The position numbers and the translations under genes are program-made. Shown here piece after piece: positions 1 through 5,424 of a stretch of 5,424 nucleotides of DNA. The DNA comes from Candidatus Woesearchaeota archaeon. GTDB lineage: Archaea > Nanobdellota > Nanobdellia > Woesearchaeales > GW2011-AR4. The first letter of the stretch is position 1. Every line of letters begins with the position of its first letter. Location: positions 1 through 5,424 of the forward strand of contig JAGVXR010000074.1 in the NCBI GenBank assembly GCA_018303645.1, in the 5' to 3' direction. The notes beneath the pieces are model-generated. The model was not told the DNA's origin, made no database searches, and saw nothing but the letters and a program-made list of their open reading frames with translations.

Positions 1-44
1 CAAAGTATAGAAAACAAGCATATTTTGCTTTAATTCCTTATCCA

Positions 45-278
45 TTAAGCTAATAATTTATATACTGCTTTATATATTTTTCTGTTAAAGTTTACAGAAA
101 TTAAGATTTTATATACAGTTTTTCTATAATTTATTTCAGAATAATTATCTAATATTTGTAACAGATGTTTTAATGGTAATCTGTTATTTGTAATAGAAAT
201 ATTGGGGATATATTGTTTATAACTTGTTTTTAAATCATGTAGCATAAATAGCATATATGGTTTATCTTTTTGCAACAT
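45..278 (-). CDS. Small hypothetical ORF in A+T-rich tail, doubtful
   Basis: A 77-codon frame rich in Lys, Tyr, Ile, Leu and Asn, with no recognisable domain, no signal peptide and no cysteine. It overlaps the end of the large gene by 17 bases. In favour: GGAG at 282-285 stands 3 bases before the ATG, the same orientation and spacing style as the large gene; a 77-codon open run is uncommon by chance at about 21% G+C; and the imperfect duplication inside it differs by a 3-base indel, giving related peptides (SEINYRKTVYK and SVNFNRKIYK). Against: the composition is what A+T-rich noncoding DNA would give in any open frame, the GGAG lies in a Thr-Gly-Val stretch of the large gene and may be accidental, and G+C is about half that of the neighbouring genes. 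Treat as a possible coupled third gene or a chance ORF. Confidence 0.33.
   Translation of the reverse strand: MLQKDKPYMLFMLHDLKTSYKQYIPNISITNNRLPLKHLLQILDNYSEINYRKTVYKILISVNFNRKIYKAVYKLLA
69..141. repeat. Imperfect direct duplication in the A+T-rich tail
   Basis: The copies 69-99 and 108-141 share TTTATATA and TTTTTCT exactly, then 9 of 16 further bases ending in CAGAA, with one 3-base insertion (CAG, 116-118) in the second copy. In all, 24 of 31 aligned bases agree, and the copies are offset by 39 bases. A third TTTATATA lies at 57-64. The duplication is in frame with the small minus-strand ORF. Confidence 0.5.
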
Positions 279-3200
279 TAACTCCGGTTACAGAGCCTGG
301 AACTATACCATATCCCCTTATACCTTTATAGTTTCTAGTATAAGAGGTTGAAGGGTCAAATGCTTTTTTTTCCCATACCTGAAAATCCACGATCATGGCA
401 TGAGATGACCTATCAAAAGGATCCCTCATATATCCTTCTAGGATTTCTCCTGTTCTCTCGTCTACTTTTGTTACAACTACAGTATGCCTGTCCTTATCAT
501 AAAAATCAAGAATTGCTACAGCCCCTGGTTTTATGCCGCTTGATCCTGAAGTCCATGTCCCCAATTCCCTAAAGGTCTGCTCTAAATTCAAGGTCCTTTG
601 GAAGAACACTTCATTCCTCCCATCATAAATATCACTTGGCTTTCCAACCCATTTGCTTTTATCTGCTGATTGATGATAGGTCTGAGTCATGAGATTCTTT
701 AAGTCAATTCCAACACCTGCCAATGATGTATGAGCTACTTCCGGGCATTGTGCTATATCAATCCCCAATCTTTCCTCAGAAGCTAAATAAAGCGGTCCAT
801 TCTGGCCTTTCATAAACCCTTCAATTGCCGCAACTATTTCCCTAGAAAGCTCATCTGTTGATCTCGGACTAAAACCAACTGATACTACATTTTTTCCGCT
901 GAATTCAGCTAATGAATTTTGTATTTTTGATTCAAGTCTCTTTACCTCCACAATGTTACCACTCTTTTCTGCATAAAATTTTGCGCCATACAAATCGCCT
1001 TTATCTTCTGCAATTTTAGCAGCTTTAATAAATAAATCTGGAGAAACTGCATAATTGATGTTTATATCTTTCGAGATAGATTCAGCTTGCTGGGCTGCTT
1101 CTGCAGCTTTATCATACGCACCTGCATTACTATCCCTTTCTACTAAACTTACTAAAACGTCATAAGCTTTTCTTTTTTCTCCTGCTTTATTAAGATCCTC
1201 TGCTAAAAGCATGGATTCTGGATGATTCATATTTTGGGTATTTTCAGCTTTGGCTACAAAAAAATCCCTAGCTTCTTTGGAAAAGCCCGTATATTCAGGA
1301 AACTCGGCTAGTCTTAATGCAACCAGTGCTGCAGAGCGCTGATCGTTGTTAGCCTTCATCATATCATACATTTTTTTTAAAACTATTTTCTGCTCTTCTG
1401 AATTATCAGGTGCTTTTTCAAGTGCTTTAAAAGCGCTTAAAATTGAGGACTGCGAATAAGGCTTGGTATTTGCCAAAGAAGTTGAGACTTCATTACTTGT
1501 GTCCTGCGGAAATCCGGAAAATGAGGGGATTACAACTTCCTGACCTATAAAAATCTTATTCGGATCGGTTATTGATGGGTTCGCCGCTAGCAAATCTTTC
1601 ATATTTTTTCCATATTTTTGGGCTATTCCCGCTAAAGTTTCGCCCTGAGTAACCCTATGAGTCTTGGATTGAGGAGAAGGAGGTGTAACTACTTCCAATA
1701 AGGAAAGTGTTTCTGCATCATAATAGACTGTGTTGCCATCTTTTAGCTTAGATTCTTTTACTTCTACTGCATTTGTCGTTTGGTCTTTGACTAAAAACAG
1801 CTTGTCTCCGATCTTGTATACATCGCTGTCTCCCTGCCTGCCGACAAGGATTGCCTCTTTTCCGTCAATGATTGGATTGTCTGCTCCTAAATCGTATACT
1901 ACCTTATGCACTGTTTGAGCCTGTGCAGCCGGCAGATTTTCAGATGTTGGGGCAGTTACTGAAACAATTTTTCCCTGGTCATCATAGTAAGTAAAACCAG
2001 AAGCGTCGTCATTTATATCTACATCAACTAATTTCCCATTTATGTTAGCCTTTGCTGTCCCAAATCTATCAACCAATATGTTGACTCCTGAGATTTGAAG
2101 TATGGGTGTGAGTGATTCCTGAGGCTGAACTGTTACAGTTGTTTTGGAAGCTACAGATTGTTGGATTTCAGCTGGCACCAATATAGCGGCTTTTTTATCT
2201 TTGGGACTAACAGCCTCTTTAGACTCTGGAATACCCTGTCCAGCTTGTGTTAAAGTTCTAAAACTTTCTTCAGAAGCACTCCATTTTTTTACCGTCTCTG
2301 GACCTAATATCCCACCGGCAGATACCTCAAGTTTTTTTTGAAGACTTTCGACAGCTTTCTTTGTTTTCGCATCAAATATGGGCGATGTCTCGTCCAGCAA
2401 GTCTCCTTCTATTTTTTTCTGTAAAACCATGTCATTCCATACAGTCTTAAAGTATTTGACATTATCGCTTGAACCCTTATTTAGCCCCAATACAGAGCCA
2501 CCTTCCACTGCCTTGAATAGAAGCTCCTTGCTTATGGCAACCCTTTCTGAATTTAGTTTGTTCAATTTCTGGTTTGCTGAATCAGGCAGCGCTTCCTGAT
2601 CAAAATAGTTTTCTTCTATCTGACTCATTTCACTTCCAAGCTTTTTTATTATTTCTTTCTGAATCTTTGGCTGCTCGCTGCCTGTTTGAACAGGATCTCC
2701 TGCTCCATAGTCATCCAACAATTGTCTCAAATCTTCCAAAGATTCGGATTCATAGCTAATGGGTACAGGAGAAGTTGATGGCTGTCTTGTAGCCGGAGCC
2801 GCTGCCTTTCCTTGTTTTTGAATTGCTGTCTGCGCAGCTGGTGGTTTTGTGGAATCTCCATACTCACGAGCCGGGCTGCCTTCCATATCCCCTACTAGAG
2901 TCTCACTCTGCTGTTGACCGGAAGCGCTGGTTACAGTTTTACTTGGTATGTTTATTGTGTCTCCTTTTGTATAAGGAATACCTCCACCACCTCCTTCTAT
3001 CAGGCATCCTTTATCATTATTGCATACAAGGTTCCCGTCGACCACTTTCCAATCAGCAGGGTTTCCTGGCAATGGACTATCTGGCTTATTTGGAAGTAAC
3101 TTCAATAAATTAGTTACAGTACTCTCATCAGTTATGCCTGTTTCCGCAGCTCCAGCTTGAACACTTGCACCTTCAATTCCTCCGGGTGTTGCAGGCTGCC

Positions 3201-4902
3201 CTAGCATACTTGCCAACCTTGCCTGTTCCTTGAGAATAGGGTTTTCTCCGAAAGTTGGCTTTTCCAGAATGGACGCGTCTATACCCTCATTATTCACTCC
3301 TGTCAGGATACTCCTCTTGTAATCCGGAAGTATCATATTATACCCCTGGGCTGTCGGAACCATTGTAAGGCTGCCTGCAGATTGGGATGCAATGTATTTG
3401 TTCACATCAGAAACTGCTCCTGACCCAGGTATGCCGCCGGATTCGACAAGCTGTATTACCGGCAGCAATCTCTCATTGGAAACAAAGTTTGAATTCTTAA
3501 AAGCATTCTTGGCAAAATCAATGAAACCGTACCAATTTCCTCCGAACGAGCCCCAGCCCCCTTCTGCTCCATTGTTAGCTTTGCTTGTGAAAACATTTCC
3601 ACCCTTAATCTCAAAAGTGTGCTTTATTGGGAACCTGGCCCTTTCAACATCTGTAGTTACTTTAGTAAAATCAGTCTTTGTAATGAGAATTACGGGATTT
3701 ACTCCTTTTCCAACATTCGGGTTGAAATAAGCTTCTCCCCCATAAGCATTCTCTATAGTAGTCATGTAAAGCGAGACTTTATTTTTGTCTGCATCGCTGG
3801 CTTCTTTGACATCTCCGGTTAAACCGCTGACAAAACCTGCTTTTCCTGAACCATAAAGCATTCCTTCCCCTGTGTCCCGGTTTAGGTAAAGTATGCTAGG
3901 AGTGGGCATCCCTTCTTTTTTTTCAGGCGGCGGATTTGACCTTACATTTTCTGTGACAAAGTTTATATCCAAAGAACTTCTCTTCTCTGCCTCTGCCATC
4001 ACAATTATTGGCAGGGCATTTTGCCGCTCAGTGATGGTTAATGCAGACGCGCCATCATTTAAACGAAGACTGTTATCCTTTACTCTCCAGTCAAAATCCC
4101 CTTTAATTATAGTTGTTTCTGTCGTTTCTGCTTTTGCCTGAATAAGATGATAATTACCAGTCCCTGATGCCCTGGTAATCTCGTTTGGATTGTTTCTATC
4201 TGTTTCGACTGTAACAGTCCCTTTCGATACTTCTAGTTTCATCCCCAATACTCCTGCCAAGGAGTTGATTGGCATAGAAGCTCCCTCAGACAAAACGAGC
4301 TTGCCATCTCCCATGCGGGCAGTTCCTCCACTATATATCAAAACCTCGTTTCCGTTCATTGATAATTTTTTAGGATTAGCATCTTTACCGATATTTGTGA
4401 CCAGTATATCCCCATTAGGCAAAAATTCCACTAGGTAAGAAGCAGGCTTCTGGTTTATATCAGCAGGCAATTTAACAGGGCCATTATTGGTGGTTAACAC
4501 TACTGTGTCTCCATCTTTACCGTACCTAAAACTTGGAGGAGCCGCACCAATGAACTCTCCTCCAGCATGATTGTTCTGCAGGGCTCTATTTAGAACATTG
4601 GAATCTAATTTGCCAGCCTTATCGCCCATCTTCTGAAGAGTATCTGGATTTAAGGCCTCTGGTTTTTTTATCTCTTTTAACTTATCATCAGGAACCTTAG
4701 CCCAATCAATTTGATTATACTTATCAATGGGCACTTTATCAAACTCAATTTTTGCATAATCCCATTCATTTGGGTTTTTTTGTTTATAATATTCAGGATT
4801 ATCAGGTTTAAGCTCATCTCCTTCTTCCGCAAACACAACACTAATAGAACTCATGCTAACAAGAATTGCAATAAAGACTGCAAATAATCTCTTTGATATC
4901 AT
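262..4902 (-). CDS. Giant secreted multi-domain cell-wall-binding protein, putative peptidoglycan hydrolase (LysM, PG-binding-1, NlpC/CHAP-like)
   Basis: An intact 1546-residue frame, not recognised as a named gene. Visible order: signal peptide 1-25 (cleavage expected after VFA); 13-residue tandem repeat 53-78; beta-rich, Gly/Asn-rich region of unknown family about 110-450; candidate lytic-transglycosylase-like segment 455-569 (E487); C627/C633 and a five-Gly run; Pro/Ser/Gln/Ala-rich linker 650-716; peptidoglycan-binding-1-like helices 831-874; paired small beta units within 940-1074; clear LysM 1082-1126; TPR-like helices about 1150-1332; C-terminal NlpC/P60- or CHAP-like domain 1376-1540 with C1386 and H1473. 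After signal cleavage there is no evident membrane segment or sorting motif, so the protein is probably released or held by wall binding. The ATG at 4902 is chosen because it gives a perfect signal peptide, follows GAGGT by 3 bases and overlaps the previous stop as ATGA. The LysM call is firm. Enzymatic activity is inference from motif pattern; a purely structural surface protein is the alternative. Confidence 0.9.
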   Translation of the reverse strand: MISKRLFAVFIAILVSMSSISVVFAEEGDELKPDNPEYYKQKNPNEWDYAKIEFDKVPIDKYNQIDWAKVPDDKLKEIKKPEALNPDTLQKMGDKAGKLDSNVLNRALQNNHAGGEFIGAAPPSFRYGKDGDTVVLTTNNGPVKLPADINQKPASYLVEFLPNGDILVTNIGKDANPKKLSMNGNEVLIYSGGTARMGDGKLVLSEGASMPINSLAGVLGMKLEVSKGTVTVETDRNNPNEITRASGTGNYHLIQAKAETTETTIIKGDFDWRVKDNSLRLNDGASALTITERQNALPIIVMAEAEKRSSLDINFVTENVRSNPPPEKKEGMPTPSILYLNRDTGEGMLYGSGKAGFVSGLTGDVKEASDADKNKVSLYMTTIENAYGGEAYFNPNVGKGVNPVILITKTDFTKVTTDVERARFPIKHTFEIKGGNVFTSKANNGAEGGWGSFGGNWYGFIDFAKNAFKNSNFVSNERLLPVIQLVESGGIPGSGAVSDVNKYIASQSAGSLTMVPTAQGYNMILPDYKRSILTGVNNEGIDASILEKPTFGENPILKEQARLASMLGQPATPGGIEGASVQAGAAETGITDESTVTNLLKLLPNKPDSPLPGNPADWKVVDGNLVCNNDKGCLIEGGGGGIPYTKGDTINIPSKTVTSASGQQQSETLVGDMEGSPAREYGDSTKPPAAQTAIQKQGKAAAPATRQPSTSPVPISYESESLEDLRQLLDDYGAGDPVQTGSEQPKIQKEIIKKLGSEMSQIEENYFDQEALPDSANQKLNKLNSERVAISKELLFKAVEGGSVLGLNKGSSDNVKYFKTVWNDMVLQKKIEGDLLDETSPIFDAKTKKAVESLQKKLEVSAGGILGPETVKKWSASEESFRTLTQAGQGIPESKEAVSPKDKKAAILVPAEIQQSVASKTTVTVQPQESLTPILQISGVNILVDRFGTAKANINGKLVDVDINDDASGFTYYDDQGKIVSVTAPTSENLPAAQAQTVHKVVYDLGADNPIIDGKEAILVGRQGDSDVYKIGDKLFLVKDQTTNAVEVKESKLKDGNTVYYDAETLSLLEVVTPPSPQSKTHRVTQGETLAGIAQKYGKNMKDLLAANPSITDPNKIFIGQEVVIPSFSGFPQDTSNEVSTSLANTKPYSQSSILSAFKALEKAPDNSEEQKIVLKKMYDMMKANNDQRSAALVALRLAEFPEYTGFSKEARDFFVAKAENTQNMNHPESMLLAEDLNKAGEKRKAYDVLVSLVERDSNAGAYDKAAEAAQQAESISKDININYAVSPDLFIKAAKIAEDKGDLYGAKFYAEKSGNIVEVKRLESKIQNSLAEFSGKNVVSVGFSPRSTDELSREIVAAIEGFMKGQNGPLYLASEERLGIDIAQCPEVAHTSLAGVGIDLKNLMTQTYHQSADKSKWVGKPSDIYDGRNEVFFQRTLNLEQTFRELGTWTSGSSGIKPGAVAILDFYDKDRHTVVVTKVDERTGEILEGYMRDPFDRSSHAMIVDFQVWEKKAFDPSTSYTRNYKGIRGYGIVPGSVTGVNVAKR
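282..285 (-). promoter_or_regulatory. Possible ribosome binding site (GGAG) for the small ORF
   Basis: GGAG lies 3 bases before the ATG at 276-278 on the minus strand. It sits inside the large gene's codons for Thr-Gly-Val (ACC GGA GTT), so it may be coincidence. It is the only signal that supports the start of the small ORF. Confidence 0.25.
283..777 (-). other. C-terminal NlpC/P60- or CHAP-like Cys/His domain (residues 1376-1540)
   Basis: C1386 lies in I-A-Q-C-P-E-V-A-H at the start of a helix, as the nucleophile does in NlpC/P60 and CHAP enzymes, and is followed by G-V-G-I-D-L. Then comes I-K-P-G-A-V-A-I-L-D (about 1457-1466), matching the family's 'lkPGDlv.f' strand, and H1473 at the head of a T-V-V-V strand, where the catalytic His sits. 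E1489 or D1494 could be the third residue. These enzymes cut peptidoglycan peptides or amide bonds. An insertion of about 40 residues between the Cys and Pro-Gly motifs and the absence of the usual D-C-S-G signature make the exact family uncertain. Confidence 0.55.
907..1455 (-). other. TPR-like helical repeat region (residues about 1150-1332)
   Basis: A series of amphipathic helices rich in Ala, Leu, Lys and Glu, with TPR-like small/large alternation (for example AAKIAEDKGDLYGAKFYAEKSG and LAEDLNKAGEKRKAYDVLVS). Repeats are irregular. The likely role is a scaffold or protein-binding spacer between the LysM and the terminal domain. Confidence 0.6.
1525..1659 (-). other. LysM domain (residues 1082-1126)
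   Basis: A complete LysM: H-R-V-T-Q-G-E-T-L opening, I-A-Q-K-Y-G first helix, L-L-A-A-N-P helix and turn, D-P-N-K-I, and the closing I-G-Q-E-V-V-I-P strand. Length (45) and spacing are canonical. LysM binds N-acetylglucosamine polymers such as peptidoglycan or chitin. Confidence 0.95.
2281..2412 (-). other. Peptidoglycan-binding-1-like domain (residues 831-874)
   Basis: The pattern T-K-K-A-V-E-S-L-Q-K-K-L-E followed by G-G-I-L-G-P-E-T-V-K-K-W matches the core of the PG_binding_1 family ('T..AV..FQ...L...G.lG..T...L'), including the Gly-x-x-Gly-x-x-Thr turn before the last helix. The family binds peptidoglycan and usually accompanies wall hydrolases. The length of about 44 residues is slightly short. 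Confidence 0.68.
2755..2955 (-). other. Low-complexity Pro/Ser/Gln/Ala-rich linker (residues 650-716)
   Basis: This stretch is dominated by Ser, Gln, Thr, Ala and Pro (for example KPPAAQTAIQKQ and APATRQPSTSPVP), with few large hydrophobic residues. It separates the beta-rich front half from the helical and wall-binding back half, and is probably a flexible spacer. Confidence 0.65.
3196..3540 (-). other. Candidate degenerate lytic transglycosylase (SLT)-like domain (residues 455-569)
   Basis: A helix ending in ERLLPVIQLVESGG resembles the SLT motif 'LLxAIxxxESG', in which the Glu (here E487) is catalytic. After 22 residues comes SAGSLTMVPTAQGYN, resembling 'GAxGLMQxMPxTA', but one residue shorter and lacking the usual Gln. 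FGENPILKEQARLASMLG (551-568) could match the later 'N..xGxxYLxxLL' helix. The preceding helix FIDFAKNAF fits the usual lead-in. The order of motifs is right, but the second is altered, so this may be inactive or a chance likeness. Confidence 0.4.
4669..4746 (-). repeat. Tandem 13-residue repeat in protein (residues 53-78)
   Basis: Two adjacent units, EFDKVPIDKYNQI and DWAKVPDDKLKEI, share 6 of 13 residues, including K-V-P and D-K, with conservative change at most other places. EWDYAKI (46-52) just before looks like a degraded third unit. Short 'aromatic-x-K-V-P' units just after a signal peptide are, as far as I recall, common in large exoproteins of DPANN archaea. The role is unknown; a spacer or binding stalk is possible. 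Confidence 0.6.
4828..4902 (-). other. Signal peptide of the large protein (residues 1-25)
   Basis: A basic start (MISKR) is followed by a hydrophobic core of about 15 residues (LFAVFIAILV...), a Ser-rich end and V-F-A before EEGDEL. This is a classical Sec type I pattern with an acidic mature N-terminus. There is no cysteine at the cleavage point, so it is not a lipoprotein. Confidence 0.88.
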
Positions 4903-5424
4903 ACTACCTCTATCTTCATTACCTGCATGTCCTTCATGCCTTTGGAATCTTCTACAATTATTGTCGCGAAATGCATGCCTCTGCTTTCGCTATTTGGCGT
5001 GAATTGGATGTCGCCCTGCTCGCTTATGTCAAACAAGTCCGAACTGCTGGAAAACTTCAAGACATCATCATTTATGTCTGTGGCATTGGCCTTAATTGAA
5101 ACAGGCTGCCCGACTGAAGCCTTGACATCGCCTATGAAAGAAAGCCTTGGCGCATAATTGAAGCCGCTGTCCTTAAGGCTGTATTTCTCCGCAAAGAGGA
5201 AGGTATAAGGCTCTGAATCAATATTTGATTTTATGTCAACTATCTTATACAAAACCTCTTCATTGTCAGTCATTACAGCCGAAGCGGAAAAGTCAAAACT
5301 TGAAAGATAGCTCAAATCAACCTTGTCAATATCCTTAATCTGCCTGTCAATTATCTTTTCGGCAGAATCCATTATATAGCCAAGCCTTACCGGGATTTTA
5401 ATCCTATGCATGCCATTTTTTACA
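4899..5424 (-). CDS. C-terminal part of a surface protein with a terminal Ig/cadherin-like domain (5' end outside window)
   Basis: The frame is open from the right edge to TGA at 4899-4901. The first internal Met (5409-5411) is probably not the start: four more sense codons (V-K-N-G) precede it up to the edge, the upstream bases TGTAAAAAATGGC carry no Shine-Dalgarno, and no signal peptide or membrane segment follows, although the C-terminal domain is of an extracellular type. Numbering from that Met, residues 1-35 look helical (IPVRLGYIMDSAEKIIDRQ), 40-82 alternate as strands, and 87-170 form an Ig/cadherin-like beta sandwich: an AP..SF entry strand, a V-G-Q-P turn, an A-T-D-x-N-D-D loop resembling the calcium-site loop of cadherin-like repeats, then G-D-I-Q-F-T-P and a closing V-x-D-S-K-G strand pair. 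The protein stops straight after this domain. It is co-transcribed and probably translationally coupled with the large wall-binding gene. I do not recognise the N-terminal family. Confidence 0.85.
   Translation of the reverse strand, partial: VKNGMHRIKIPVRLGYIMDSAEKIIDRQIKDIDKVDLSYLSSFDFSASAVMTDNEEVLYKIVDIKSNIDSEPYTFLFAEKYSLKDSGFNYAPRLSFIGDVKASVGQPVSIKANATDINDDVLKFSSSSDLFDISEQGDIQFTPNSESRGMHFATIIVEDSKGMKDMQVMKIEVV
4906..4910 (-). promoter_or_regulatory. Ribosome binding site (GAGGT) of the large gene, within the ATGA overlap context
   Basis: GAGGT reads on the minus strand 3 bases before the ATG at 4902, inside the last codons of the preceding gene, whose TGA shares bases with that ATG (ATGA, 4899-4902). 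This fixes the start of the large gene and points to translational coupling. No separate promoter is evident between the two genes. Confidence 0.7.

Noticed and set aside
16..30. Small hairpin AAGCA/TGCTT followed on the minus strand by GTTTTC, as a terminator
   Set aside because: The stem is only 5 A+T-rich pairs and the T run is 4 bases. This is too weak in DNA of this composition.
79..100. Inverted repeat TTTCTGT...ACAGAAA with an 8-base loop
   Set aside because: A 7-pair, A+T-rich stem with no T tract after it on either strand. It overlaps the direct duplication and is likely incidental.
4726..4803. Possible intergenic promoter upstream of the large gene's mature region
   Set aside because: The A+T-rich stretch is coding for the Lys/Asn/Tyr-rich N-terminus; no gene starts there.
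262..4902. Possible fusion or frameshift between two neighbouring genes, given the length
   Set aside because: The frame is continuous, with linkers between domains and no internal signal peptide. The order binding-linker-catalytic is plausible for one exoprotein.
348..5157. Many plus-strand ORFs of 60-112 codons (for example 3392-3730, 2823-3113, 348-572)
   Set aside because: All lie antisense to the well-supported minus-strand genes, lack recognisable domains, and have compositions expected from reverse-complement codons (Ser, Leu, Phe-rich).

Overview
The window reads almost entirely from the minus strand. It holds one very large, intact secreted-protein gene (262-4902, 1546 aa), the 3' end of the gene before it (4899 to the right edge), and a very A+T-rich tail on the left (1-261) with one doubtful small ORF. 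I saw no RNA gene, insertion sequence, CRISPR array or origin. No named gene symbol can be supported.

Organism: the features fit an uncultured archaeon of the DPANN type (Woesearchaeota/Pacearchaeota-like), but a bacterial source is not excluded. The reasons are a giant secreted multi-domain protein with an N-terminal run of short 'W/F-x-K-V-P-x-D-K' units, a preceding protein ending in a cadherin/Ig-like beta domain, AGA/AGG use at 11 of the first 15 arginine codons of the large gene, and tight minus-strand packing. There is no ribosomal or other marker gene, so this placement is inference.

Layout, in the direction of transcription (right to left): (1) 5424-4899, the C-terminal part of a probable surface protein ending in an Ig/cadherin-like domain; its true start lies outside the window. 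(2) An ATGA overlap (4899-4902), with GAGGT just upstream, couples it to (3) the large gene. Its protein runs: signal peptide, 13-residue tandem repeat, long beta-rich region, candidate degenerate lytic-transglycosylase-like domain, Cys-Cys/poly-Gly and Pro/Ser/Gln-rich linkers, peptidoglycan-binding-1-like domain, duplicated small beta unit, LysM domain, TPR-like helical region, and a C-terminal NlpC/P60- or CHAP-like Cys/His domain. (4) Past its stop, G+C falls to about 21%; a 77-codon ORF overlaps the stop by 17 bases and contains an imperfect direct duplication.

Together the two main genes look like a co-translated cell-surface pair: an Ig-domain protein and a wall-binding, possibly wall-cutting, exoprotein. 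If the source is a DPANN archaeon, which would have no peptidoglycan of its own, the combination of two wall-binding modules and two hydrolase-like modules in one polypeptide would suggest action on a bacterial (or pseudomurein) envelope. That is the most interesting hypothesis in the window.
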